Below are positions 19,995 to 31,600 of a stretch of DNA of 64,000 bases, piece after piece; positions within the stretch are counted from its first letter, which is position 1, and the number at the start of each line of letters is the position of its first letter. The stretch is from Oscarella lobularis. Its lineage: Eukaryota; Porifera; Homoscleromorpha; Homosclerophorida; Oscarellidae. Both the position numbers and the translations under genes were made by a program. Location of the stretch: assembly GCF_947507565.1 (NCBI RefSeq), contig NC_089176.1, positions 1,116,001-1,180,000 of the forward strand. The letters run 5' to 3'. The notes under the pieces were generated by a model that was given only the letters and a program-made list of their open reading frames with translations, did not search any database and was not told the origin of the DNA.

Positions 19995-22127
19995 ATGTCG
20001 CGTCGTTATCCGTGGCGACGTCTCTCTCCCGATGTCGTCGCCGATCGAATCGAACAGGCTCTTTCGAAGCGAATCTACCTCGTCCACCAAAAGGGACCGA
20101 CTGGTTTCATCCTGAAGGAAGAGCAGTGCGAGAGAAAGCACAAGGCAGACTTGCGATGCATGCATCTCGGCACTCTTTCTTATAAAATACGTCGTAGGTC
20201 TATTTGGGCGACCCTCATTCGTGCACATGCTCGACGTTTATCCAGGAAAGAGAATTATGCATTCACATCTTGTGGTAAGCGTTTGATATGTTGTTACTTG
20301 CGACTGAATCGGTTTCTAGGGTTATTTTGAAGAAATTTCGCATGCCAAAAGAAAATCCTCGTAGGAATTAATTAGATTAAATAAAATCAGTTAAAAGTAG
20401 AGCGTCTTGTCTTTATAGTTGTTTATCAGCGTTGCATGGTCGAGCGAGAAATTAACGAATTAGTATATGGACGAAATTTGAGAATGGCCAAACGACCTGC
20501 TGTCGAAGAAAGAGTCCAGGATGATGCGGGAGGAGATGAAGTGAAGCAAAAGGAATTGACCGGAAACGACGTGTGTCCCATATGTCAAGACGAACTACTC
20601 GAGTCGTCAGAACCAATCACATACTGCAAGTGAGAAAAGGAAATACAAGAGAGCTAAGAATTCAAAAGTAATTTTTTCTTTCTATTAGACGTGGATGTGG
20701 AAAAAGCGTTCATATCAAATGCATGAAAGTGTGGGCAGATCATCAGAAGTCAACTGGGGAATTGATCATACGATGTCCCCTCTGTAGAGAAGACTTTGGA
20801 CCACTAGAGGCATGCATAGACTACCACGTTTCCTCTACGTTGACTGTAAGACTCTTTTTTCTCGTTTGCTAGATATTAAGAAACGAGTTTCACAGATCGA
20901 CAACTTCAAGGAAATCATTAGCCACGGAAAGAAATGACGTTCACCTGCACATTTCTTGCCATTCTTGCCACGTCAGTCCCATTATTGGAAAGTGCTATAG
21001 GTTCGGATAAGTGTACAATTACACTGCACGCTTCACACGGAACGTTTAGATGTTCCGTGTGCCGTACTCTTTATCTCTGTCACGCCTGCTTTGCGCGACG
21101 AATTCACGAGGAGCACTCATTCGAATACAAAACCGTTTGAAAGCATATCAGTATCGTCAATAACGTATAATTGGTATCGTTTCTTTAGAAGCCCTTGCAT
21201 AGATGGCGGCCAGCGTTGAGAAGTTCCGGTCAAGCGCTGCCCGCAGCCGTTCTAACGGACCTCCAGACTAGGGAACTAACCACTGAGGACTATGACGTCT
21301 TACTTCAACTCGATGAGTGTGTTTGAAGGGAGTTTGCATGCCGCTTGTCTTTCTAATCATTATCTTTTAGTTCTCTAAGCGATGGTACAGGATGTTTGCC
21401 TCCACACGTTGTGAAGTCGTTTCCTGTGGAGAGAATTAAGAGGGGCAGTGCTCTCTTATCTCCTGGTGTTCATTGTTCGGTGTGTCTTCAGTCGTTCAAC
21501 TTGCTGCAGTACGTGCGGATACTGCCATGCAGACACAGGGTGAGGTTTGCTCGTCTGACTCGCTCTCGTTCTAATGTTTCTATTGTGCTTCAGTTTCACC
21601 AGCGTTGCATTGATCGATGGCTGACTCAGGACAGAGGGACGTGTCCAGTCGACGGCCAAGCTGTTCCAGCTGTCATATATGCACGAAAATTAAAGCCTAA
21701 GCAGACGTAGGTATCAGAATCTATAGGCCAACTTTTATTCACTGGTGTTGTAGTAGAAAAGATACAGCGTTGCCTCCTCTGACAAATTCAAAGCATTTGG
21801 TTGGCAGTAGTGCAGGCTTGCAGTAAGTTGACCAGGGTATTGTTCAAAGTCTCGTGTAGGTTCTTCCTGTGTAGATTGGTGGGAAATTCATTTGGTAGAA
21901 CTACACTCTCTTCGTCTCCTTTTGGTCAAGATGTTAGAAGAGACGTTGTCATGAGAAGAAATGATCATAGGAAGCGTGCACCTGTGGTAAGCCTGAGCGG
22001 TGCTGCACACACTGTGCCAAAACCGTTGAGACTGAGCAGTAGTAATCCAGCGCCCAGCTTACGTGCAAGGCAACCTATTCTGGACATTGAAGTGAATGGA
22101 CATTCAGTTAGCTGGCAACATAATTGA
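19995..22127 (+). CDS. ZSWIM2: ZSWIM2, SWIM/RING/ZZ E3 ubiquitin ligase
   Basis: Exons: 19995-20144, 20198-20274, 20320-20360, 20419-20629, 20689-20845, 20873-21000, 21050-21134, 21189-21316, 21371-21539, 21594-21706, 21757-21822, 21875-22127; 525 residues. Domain order matches ZSWIM2 (MEX): SWIM finger (CTCSTF..., CIHILW, about 60-75), RING 1 (CPICQDEL ... CPLCREDFGPL), ZZ finger (CHSCHVSPIIGKCYRCSVC), RING 2 (CSVCLQSFNLL ... CRHRFHQRCIDRWL ... CPVDGQ). The ligase promotes ubiquitination in apoptosis signalling and sperm cells in mammals. Intron 20145-20197 needs a GC donor. The splice around 20846-20895 is ambiguous: either a 27-base intron with a strong GTAAGA donor, or a 56-base intron from a weak donor at 20840. 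Confidence 0.92.
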
Positions 22128-22351
22128 TTGATTAATTAATTACTGATCATATATTTATTTATGTACATTCTGGAAGCTTCGCCTTCGGACTCGCGCTTTC
22201 GATGCCACGTCAGCGGTTTCCGTCACGTCACGTTAGACCCACGCGTGCGCGTAATATCGGGTTTTCGCCATCGACCACTGCTGTCATTGTGAGAGTTTCC
22301 TTTTCATTGATCGCTCACAGCCACGTTCATCGAGCCTAAACAAAGCGGACG

Positions 22352-24844
22352 ATGACGTCCAATCGAAGAACGCCGCGCAGTCTCTTTGAAGAGGCCCTCT
22401 TTCTCCTTTGCGATCACGGTGCCTCCATTGCGCAGTCACCGCCTCCGCCTCTCATCGTTTCCCTACTTTCAAGCGACGGCAAGAACGCGGGCCTCCTTCC
22501 CGTGCGCGTCGTCGATCGAATGCTCGCATATCTCGCCGACAACAAGCAATCGACTTCCGACCTCGCCTCTCTTCTGCTTTCGCAATGCGGAGGCAGCAGC
22601 AGCAGCGTGACGACACTGCCCCTTTGCGGTTCGAACGTCACTTTCGGTAGCCTGGCAACGCGCGGCATTGACGCGCTACGCCCGGGTCTCGTCGAACTCG
22701 ACGTCTCCTATTGCGTTCGCGTCGCCGACGACGTCGACTTCGTCGACTACGTGCGCCCGTCGGCGGAGACGCTGAGAACGTTGAAAATTGCTGGCATAAA
22801 GAAGGGAATTGATTTCGAGAAATTGTTTAGCGTCTGCACAAATTTGCAGCACTTGGATGCGAGCTTTACGAGTATGACGACGTCGGACGTGGAGTTTCTG
22901 TGCACCAAACTGAGTCGTCTCCAGTACTTGGACATATCGCAGACGAAGGCTGATCTCGTGCCGAGTCTCGTTGCCATCAAGCGGCTGACCAGTTTGAAGT
23001 ACATTGGACTCTGCGGTATTAAAATCGAGGAGCAGAACGAGGGTGCGGCGACTCGTGCCAAAGACGTCGCAGTCGAATGTTTCTCTGCTCTGACCCAGTT
23101 GACTCATTTGGACTACTCGTGCTTAGCTCAGGGAAACGTGCTAGAAGCCGTCTTCGAAGGGACTATCAGTTCGGCGAAAAGTCTCACGCACCTCAACGTA
23201 TCGTTTTCGTCCGTTGCATCGTCGCTCTTCTATCTCGTTGCCCGTCTCGAATCGCACGGCCTCCTGAAGCGTCTCTCCTTTCTCGGCGCTCTTGAAGACT
23301 CGTCGTCGTCGTCGTCGTCTTCTTTCAATCCGGATCCGGATCTCGTCGCTTTGCTACGTCGCGATATTCCCGTCGTTGCTCTTGGCTCGCATCCGGCTCA
23401 CTCGACCATGCTCTATTCCGAACTATGGCGTCGTCCCTTTTCGGTTCTCCCCGGTGTGCTGCAGCATTATCGACAATTGACTTGCGGAAAGCATCCCGAC
23501 GACTTGGCTATCGCCGAAGCTCTTTCGCTTCTGATTCACGTGGTTCAATTGGCTACCGAAGACAACGAACTGATCTCCGACGTCGAAACCGACATCGTTC
23601 TTTACGCGTCAGCCGCTTTTGCCGGTACGAAGTCGACTCCGAAGCTTCTCGCTCTGAGACTCGTCGACCTTCTCATTGCCGCCTATCAACGTCAACCCCG
23701 CCGCGGTGTAATAGGGTCGGTTCTACTCAAAGCGCCCTTTATGGCCATACAGAGCGGCATGATGAGTTGTCGTTCGTTTGCCGGTTTAGTCGACTGTCTC
23801 CTCTCCGTCATCGATCCTCATTCGACCGACGGGTGGAGCGTTCACTCCCGTTTTGATGCCGTCCAATTGCTCAATCTTCTCATTCTCAATCTCTCCGACG
23901 AACAGAAAATCTTTCTGACGCGCTCCTCGCATTTATTTGACTTTGTCTTCAGCCGTCTCCAAGAGTTCACCGACTCGTCGTCCTACGCCGAAATGGCCGG
24001 TCAGTTTCTCGTCGTCCTCTGGAACATGTGCGACGGCGTGCGCGAGTCGTGCGCCGCTCTGATCAATCGCGTCGCAATCCTTCTCCGCTTCGGCGTCCAG
24101 TTCTCCGAACACACCGAAGCGGTTATGTGCGTAATCGGCGCCGTCGGCAACGCGGCCGAATTCGCCGAATTTCGTTCCGCACTCCGCGTTCCCGATATGA
24201 TTCGGCTTATCGAGACGGCGTTGCGAATTCCGGATCGAGGCGGCACTGTTCAGTTCACCGCCTCGCGACTGCTCTGCATGCTCTCTCTCGACGACACCTG
24301 GGAGTCGCTTGGCGACGGCGTTCCGTCTCGCTCGGACATGCTCGCTGCCATGGTGAAAATGTTGCGTTCGGCGTCGCTGAAGCCGAACTCGAAGCGATCG
24401 ATTTCGTTTAAGTCGCTCGAGCCGCTCGTCGAGTTGGTTCGTTGTCAGCACACGGCGGCGATTCGGCTATTCGGTGTTTGGCGTATTGCGTGCTTGGCGA
24501 ATGCTAAGCCTCAGGTCTATTGTCCCATGCTGAAAAGGGAGGGGAGCTTGGACACGGTGTTTGGCGTCTCGATTCCTGACGAGATGAGGGACGATTTTGG
24601 GGCTGCTTTGGATGTGCTCAAGCTGCGTTGCAACGAGTACGCTGATCGGGTTGGAGTGGTGGAAGATGATCGGCACGTGCACTCGCCCATGCATCTCTTT
24701 ATTCTGCACGAGCAAGGACTAATGAAGTATTTCCATGACGAGCACCATCACCATCATCACGACGACGATGACGACGACGAAGACGACGGATCAGATGACG
24801 ATGACGATGATGGGTGTCTTATTAGTGATGAGGAAGACAGCTGA
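22352..24844 (+). CDS. ZYG11/ZER1-family CUL2 substrate receptor, single exon
   Basis: An 830-residue intronless frame. The N-terminus (SLFEEALFLLCDHGASI, then PLIVSLL) resembles the VHL-box region of ZYG11B/ZER1; residues 90-330 are leucine-rich repeats (LVELDVSYCVRV, LRTLKIAGI, LQHLDASFTSM, LQYLDISQTK, LTHLDYSC, LTHLNVSFSSV); residues 390-770 are armadillo-like helical repeats. Family members recruit CUL2 ubiquitin ligase and read N-terminal glycine degrons. The C-terminus is unusual: six His, then a long Asp/Glu run ending in SDEEDS. I cannot say whether it is closer to ZYG11 or to ZER1. Absence of introns is odd among intron-rich neighbours. Confidence 0.8.
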   Translation: MTSNRRTPRSLFEEALFLLCDHGASIAQSPPPPLIVSLLSSDGKNAGLLPVRVVDRMLAYLADNKQSTSDLASLLLSQCGGSSSSVTTLPLCGSNVTFGSLATRGIDALRPGLVELDVSYCVRVADDVDFVDYVRPSAETLRTLKIAGIKKGIDFEKLFSVCTNLQHLDASFTSMTTSDVEFLCTKLSRLQYLDISQTKADLVPSLVAIKRLTSLKYIGLCGIKIEEQNEGAATRAKDVAVECFSALTQLTHLDYSCLAQGNVLEAVFEGTISSAKSLTHLNVSFSSVASSLFYLVARLESHGLLKRLSFLGALEDSSSSSSSSFNPDPDLVALLRRDIPVVALGSHPAHSTMLYSELWRRPFSVLPGVLQHYRQLTCGKHPDDLAIAEALSLLIHVVQLATEDNELISDVETDIVLYASAAFAGTKSTPKLLALRLVDLLIAAYQRQPRRGVIGSVLLKAPFMAIQSGMMSCRSFAGLVDCLLSVIDPHSTDGWSVHSRFDAVQLLNLLILNLSDEQKIFLTRSSHLFDFVFSRLQEFTDSSSYAEMAGQFLVVLWNMCDGVRESCAALINRVAILLRFGVQFSEHTEAVMCVIGAVGNAAEFAEFRSALRVPDMIRLIETALRIPDRGGTVQFTASRLLCMLSLDDTWESLGDGVPSRSDMLAAMVKMLRSASLKPNSKRSISFKSLEPLVELVRCQHTAAIRLFGVWRIACLANAKPQVYCPMLKREGSLDTVFGVSIPDEMRDDFGAALDVLKLRCNEYADRVGVVEDDRHVHSPMHLFILHEQGLMKYFHDEHHHHHHDDDDDDEDDGSDDDDDDGCLISDEEDS

Positions 24845-25276
24845 CTGGATCATTTCTCAGTTGAGTGATAGAGCTAATTTTTTGATGCTGTTTTTTGTTT
24901 ATTTTGAGTTTACGTAAGTTCAAATTTGCGAATCAACGCGCCGCTGAAATCCTCTCCAGAACCATCACAATATGGTAAAAATAAAAACATGTACACCTAC
25001 AATTGTAGACCGCGTAGACTGCAGTTGCTGTCGGGACTTTCGCCAGAGCCCGGACAGATGAAATAAAAGCTAGCTGCTGTGAGCTGCTGTGCCACCTACT
25101 TCATCGCTTCTTCCGTGGACTGGGTAGAGGGGAACTTCTTTCGAGTCCCCGACCGACCTAGTCATGAGACGGATCACGAGATCCAACCGTGATCCAACCA
25201 CCGGTCTCACAGAAAAACAAGCGTCATGAGCAAAGCGCAAGGTACTGAATGTGCTGCTGTAGATTAGACCCTAACT
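24845..25276. other. intergenic, no gene seen
   Basis: About 430 bases between the ZYG11-like gene and the TIR gene. AT-rich at first, then mixed sequence with a short direct repeat (GAGCTGCTGTG-like). No supported exon. Confidence 0.5.
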
Positions 25277-28200
25277 ATGTCTTACGTGACAGGGCTTGCT
25301 GAGAAAGATCCATTGGACTTTTTCCTTGTCGCTCATGAAGCGGACGAGGCCTTCGCTTCGCAACTCTACGACGAAGTCCATCGAGATGGCTATTGCTCGA
25401 TTTTCTACCACAAAGAATCGACCTGTTGGGGTGAAATCGAACACTCCGCGTCGACGGAGGCGTTTCGACGAGCGAAATGGATTATCATCATCGTCAGCGA
25501 AACGCTTCTCAATGCGTCCTCCTCTAGAGCTCCTACCGATGTCCTAATCGGAGCGGCGCTAAGATGTGAGAAAAAGATCTTGACTGTCTTTTTGGACGTC
25601 ACAGTCGAAATGGTGAAAGAGAAACAATGCTTCTTAACCTCCTACAAGTCTGTGATGGCGTTTCGAAATGCTGTTCGTCCGCTGGCTGCAAGTATACTCG
25701 ACGTGAAACGTACTGCATGTGGTAAGCGTATTGTAGAACGAACGAGTTTGTACGCATCTGCTGACCTGTCTCGATATAGAAGAGTCATCGATACCGAAAG
25801 CAAAGAACGGCGTGGGGGCATCGCTAAGCGGAAAGCTGCACCAAACGTTGCCAGTTTTTCCAAATGGCTTTGGCGGACGGCAGCGCATTGTTCTCGATCT
25901 TATAAAGTGTCTCAACGACTCCGACTCCGTTTGTCGCGTCATCTCCATCACAGGTGTGGCAGGAATCGGTAAAGGAGCACTGGCCATTGCTCTCGGACAC
26001 AGTCTGCAAGAGGGCGAATTGGTGCGCGGCGAATCTGGCTGGACGATGCCAGTGGTGCATCCGACAGGAAAGGACTGGAAGGTAATCTACGCTGACGTTG
26101 CCAAGTGCGACACGCAGAACGAGTGCGCCGCCGTCATTCTCGAAGCGATGCGTTTCACGCTGAATGAAGGGCAAGAATTTGAGCAACTGCGAAAATATGC
26201 TGAAAAAATGGCCGCCGATACCGCTGACACCGCGACTCCTCTTTTTCTTCTTCTCCTTAATCACTGCGACAGCGTCATTCGCAGCAATCGAGAGCAGTTT
26301 CAAAGTCTTCTTCGCGCCATCGTGCCCGCCTTTCGAGTCGTGACAACGTCGTGCACGCAGATCACAGATCTTCACGTTTCCGTGCAGTCTGTGGATTTGG
26401 AGCCGCTTGACGCGTCTTCAACGTGCGAAGTGCTCGTGTCTCTTTGTCCCGCGGACAGAGGACTGACTGAGGAGCTAGCAAAGAAGTTTGCAAACCTGTG
26501 CAGTGGCATGCCTATTGTCATCAAAATCGTGGTCGCCACTCTCGCCCTGCAATCGCGCACTCTAATCGAATGGTTAGAACTGCTATCTAAGCGTTCAGCT
26601 GACTCTGACGTTCTTGAAACTATGGCCAGAAAAATGCCTTTAGCAGATGACGCCCGGAGAAACGTGACTGCCTGCATTCAAACGGTGTTTGATTCCCTCA
26701 CCGTGGAAGAGCAGAACCAGACCATGTGCCTGACTCTATTCAGTAATTGGTTTTCAACAGAAGAGGCAGCTATCGTGCTGGGAATGGAAGAATCGGTTGT
26801 GCTGGATCTGATGGTGCAGCTGGAGCTGAGAAGTTTACGGCAAAAAATCGGCAAAGGATGGTTCAGTCTGCAGAGTATCGTTCACAGCTTTCTCAAAGCC
26901 AAGTGCAAACACGAGAACCCGGTCGACTACCAAGCGGCTCGAGTTCGATTTGCAAAGCACTTTGGCGCGCAATTTTGCAAGGCGTCGGCGATTTATGCAA
27001 AAGAGCCCAAAAGAGCATTATCTCTGTTTCAAAGTGTAGAAGCAAATTTTGAACAGTTTCGAAAATTCGTGTTTGACGAGGAATTAGCAGACGTCTGCAT
27101 CGAGTTTGCTATCAGTTCGGAGCTCCTTCTCAAAGTAGTCATGTCTTCGTCTGCTAGAGCTGAATTTTTCGAATCATGCGCCTCGTCTGCCCGATTAAGA
27201 GGTCTCTGGAGGACTTACGTATGGCTAAAGATCAGAGAAATAAATGCCGTGCTGGATGATCATAATTGCGATCTGGAGAAGGCAAAGTCATTGATGAAGG
27301 AGGTCAAGGCACGCGATTTAGACGACGATCGTCTTCTTTGCGTCGAGCGATTGATTGCCGAAGCGCAGTTGTGCCTTTGCGACAACGACCCTCATAGATC
27401 TCTTCGTCTCATAACTTCTGTATGTGAGAAGAACCAAGATGTGCTAAGGACGTCTCCACTGATGGCCGCGTCTGCATATAGCACCTTTGGAAACGTGGCA
27501 GAAGACCTTAATAAGCCATCCATGGCTTTATCGTATTATGCAAAAGGAATTGACGTGTACGCATCTTCCATTGGCGTCAAAGTGCCAGAGCACCCCTTCG
27601 TTTGCACTATCCAACTGCAAATGGCTCGATGTCACTTTCGCGTGAAGGATTTCAGTCGAAGCAGCGAGTTGTTTTCGCGCGTTCTGAGAGTCCAGACAGG
27701 GTTTGGCTGCGACCGTCTTTCGTTGGCCGTCACGTCATATCATCTTGGCATTGCTGAAGCATGTGCTTCAGCCACCGGCAAAGAAAAGACTCTCTACGAT
27801 TCTAACGCGCTTACTCACCTTCAGACGGCTCTAGACGAAGTAGAAAGGCTAACCAATGACCATCCTCTTCTGGTTCTTGCTCCTATGGCTTTAGGCAAGA
27901 TTCACTTTTGGTATGGTGTTTGCAGCAGCGTGGGCAAACGAGCTGCGGAAAACATTGACACAGCTTGTCGTTACTTCAGAAAAGCGGTTCAATGCTGCGA
28001 TGAAAGCAGTGCATTCGACAGAGACCTGTGGAAATTGGAGGGCTTAGCCTATCTGTCCATTCCTTTGCCATCCAAAAAGACACACGACTTTCAAAGCAAG
28101 ATTGACGAGTGTCGTTATCACGCTGAACTGCTTACATCTCAGGAAGTGGAAATTCCGGCAATAGTTCAACTGGTAATAAGTCAGGACTTCACTAAACGGA

Positions 28201-28508
28201 CTAGTCTTGACTTCACGTTGAGGAAATGCAAGTGGGGATTTGCAGGGTGTCTCAGCGCTTTAGCGCGCCAGCCTCAGGCAGTTGGCGACTATCAAACTTT
28301 AGATTCGCTGAATCTCTTGTCTGAAAGAGTTCAGAAAAGGAGTCACGATTTTGATCCCTCTTTGAGGCAAAGATCGTCCACTGACTGTAATTCCAATTCC
28401 TCTACACGAAATCGAGTAGAAGTTCGAAGATCCCTCACCGCGTCTTTGCTTACTTCGATGTATTTATTGCCGATGAGAAGAAAAAAGACAGTAGAAAAAG
28501 ACGTTTGA
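25277..28508 (+). CDS. TIR - NB-ARC - TPR STAND protein, NLR-like
   Basis: Exons 25277-25721 and 25780-28508, 1057 residues. Residues about 10-105 form a TIR-like fold (DFFLVAHEADEAFASQLYDEV, then IIIIVSETLL, then KILTVFLD). A STAND NTPase follows: P-loop GVAGIGKGALA (Lys about 213), Walker B strand LFLLLLNHCD (Asp about 312), an RxxTTS-type sensor strand (RVVTTSCTQ), and the CSGMPIVI motif of ARC1. The C-terminal 450 residues are helical with TPR-type units (SAYSTFGNVAEDLNKPSMALSYYAKGIDVYA). The architecture matches immune sensors and signalling ATPases. The residue after the P-loop Lys is Gly rather than Ser/Thr, and the TIR position where NADase TIRs carry Glu seems to be Asp; both weaken catalysis predictions. 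Confidence 0.8.
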
Positions 28509-28635
28509 CATGTAAAAAATTGGTGTACAGTACAGTAATAAATAATAAATATTTTTTTACCTACAAGCGTTCTGTCCGGGCTCTGTAGACATCTCTTGAC
28601 GTCCTCGTCCGATTCACTGCGAAAGACCGTCGGGA

Positions 28636-31600
28636 ATGGTTAGCGAGGCAGTCCTTGCCGTCTATCCGGCAAACTGGAACCTATGAATTAATATTTTCGT
28701 CGTTTTTTCCTGTAAAAGGACAGCGAAAAGTATCGGCACACGGTCGAAACGCTTCTGAAAGAACTTCACAGCCCGACCACTTCCAACGTCAGAAGGCACG
28801 AAATAGGTACACCTGGGAGGGGCCTCTTTTGGGGGAATCAGTCTACTCTCGATTTAGATCAAATCCTTCTTCAGTTCCAGCAACAAGCCGACGCTCCTTA
28901 CTCGTCGTTGTACCTCCTCGAGAACTCGTCCAATCATTCGACGCTGCTCTTCTCCCTCGGAACGCTCGAAATCGTCATAAATCGAAAATGGCCATCTCTT
29001 TCCGAACCGAATCGACTCGCCATTCGCAAGCGCCTTCTCGCCTTTCTACTAGCGCTGCACGACACGAACAGCGCGCCGGCGTTCATCAAAAAGAAGACGG
29101 TGAAAGTCATAGTGGACATCGGACTCGTCGACTGGCCACAAAGATACCCAGATTTCTTCGACATGATCCTCAAGGTACAGTAAGACAACGAAGAAATAAT
29201 TAAATAAATAATTAATTAATTTAGTCAATTTCTGACGCGTCGAAAGCTTCTCTCGGGCTCTCCCTCGGCGTGGCTCTAACCGACGAATTCGTCTCCTTCA
29301 AAGCGGATCTCGAAATGTCGCGAAAAATGGAGCTGAATCAGCTCTTCGTCTCCCAAGCGCCTCACCTCGTCAGCGTCGTCGTCGATCTCCTCGAGGGAAT
29401 CGGCGTCGCTCAGCAGCACACCGTCGCGCCGACGCCGCCGTCGTCGCCCCAATACTTACCCTTCTCCGGACAGCCGTTCGGACAGGCGAACGCCCAGCCG
29501 TCGTCGTTGGGGCCCCTTGACGAGAAATCCGAAGAGCTGTGCGCACTCGGACTCGAGTGCCTCGCGAACGTGTTCAACTGCGTGCCACTTCACGTCGCCT
29601 ACAAGCCGAATTTGATCAAGACTTTGTTTCACTTTGTCGGTCTCGGTTGCCTGTGCGGCGGCGGCGGCGGCGGCGTCGACGGCGTCGGCGAGGCGTCCGG
29701 CGGCGCCGGGCTCAGCTCGCTGGCGTTGGGCTGCGTCAACGAGTTGGTCACGAAGAAATTCGTGCCGCAGGGATGCGACGTCTTCGTGATACAGTTGCTC
29801 GAGGAAGGATTTCTCGTTTTGAAGTATATTATCGAGGCCGAGAAACAGTCGGGGAAATTCGTTGCGTTTCTTGACGAAAGGTGATTTACTTGCTTTTTGA
29901 TTTTCTATGCCGTTACTTATGTGTACATTAGATTTCTGAAGAAGTTGCTTGATTTTTTGCTCTGCTTCGCCGAAAATCATCTCAAGAGAATGGAGAGCAG
30001 TGCGAACTTTCCTTTGGAAGCGTGTCTCGTCATCCTGCGAACGTTTACTCATCAATTGGTATATGAGATTTTTTTTCTTAACAGGATACCCACTGCTATA
30101 ACGTTCTTCTGTAGCCTCAGCTGGACCAGTTCAGTTCGAGTCTCGCTTGTTGGGAAGTCGTCATTGATTTCGTGGATGGAAAGGACGAGAAGGAGCTAAC
30201 AATGGAAAGACGTCATTATCACGAAAAGTTCGACTCGTCGTTCAGTCGAACAGAATTTCCCAAATTTTGAATTCAGGTACAAGGGCGCGATTCTTCAATT
30301 TATCGACGACGTCTGTCGACGACTTCGCGTCGCCAGTCTAGAGTATCAGACCGGCGACGACAATGACGAAAAGGTGAGTCGTAGCATTTGCTTGAGAGCG
30401 TTCCTATAAAGAAGATCTGATTGCAGGACGTCGAGTGGACGGAAGTCGCCAATCAGTCGTTCGATCTCTTAGTGACAGTGACCAATCTCTATCCGTCGAA
30501 TGCTTTAGAGATGCTCGTAAGCGCTCACGTCATCTATCAGACGGAGTCCGTCAACGCGTTCTGTTTCTAGACGCGTTTGTATAGCGATCAAGTAAGTGTA
30601 TTTTATTCTATTGAAAGCGTTATTACAGTCGGCGAAGAAGGTACGGTTTGCCAACTTCTCTCTTGCTTTTGAATAGTCAACTGTTTTTTTTTCTTCTTCT
30701 AGTCTCTTCGCTGAAGTCGTTGGGAGATAAGAATAAGCAGATGCTTCACGCTGCTTTGGTTGGCTTGGCGATCGATCTGCAAGTGCTGTCGTCCACAGCC
30801 AATTGCTTTATTGGCTCGCAGTTTTTCGCGTACTTAAATCAAGTCTATTCCATTCTCGAAAGGTTGGGTTGACCTCGTGTTGCTATGTATCAGCGCTCTA
30901 TCTCTACCTTGAAGCATGTGCCAATTGATGAACTACAGCACGACTCATCATTTGTATCGTCTTCAAGCGCCCGCAGACTCGCAGACGCTAGCCGTCGACC
31001 TCGTAAACGTGTACGTATATACATGTACATAGCCCGTTCACACATAGGCAGAAAGGTATCTTCTATTGCAGGCACGTTCACACGCTCTTGGCCGTACAAG
31101 GCTTTTCTCATTGGATGGCTCAGTTCTATCTCGAAAGCAGTCGGCAGAAGGAACACGAAGATAAGCTGGTAGCGCTCCTACTGACAATATTGAACAGTTC
31201 CCTTCCCGTGCTGAGTCAAGAGGTAACGTCGCTCTACGAAGACGAGACGGGAGAGTGGATTTTTTCTTTCTTTCTTTGTGGGTGTTTGCAGGCTCCGGAG
31301 CGTCTTTACAAGGCCGCCGCGCGCGTCTTCGCATCGGTCGCAAAAACGGTGCGACCGCACTATCTTCTCGATCTCGAGCCCGTGCAACGTACGTTGGGAA
31401 ACGTCGTCGGCGGACAAATGGACCGACTACCACACGAGGTTAGTACAGTACGATTAGCTCTTCCACATCGAAAGGTGCGGCCCGTCCGCGGTTGGCGGTG
31501 CAGCGCAGCGCAAGAGTAAGCCCGTTCTCATTTATTCGTAGTCGCGTACGATAAACTGCTCGATTTCTTCTCGCCGCTAACTCTAACTGACTGTGTTCCT

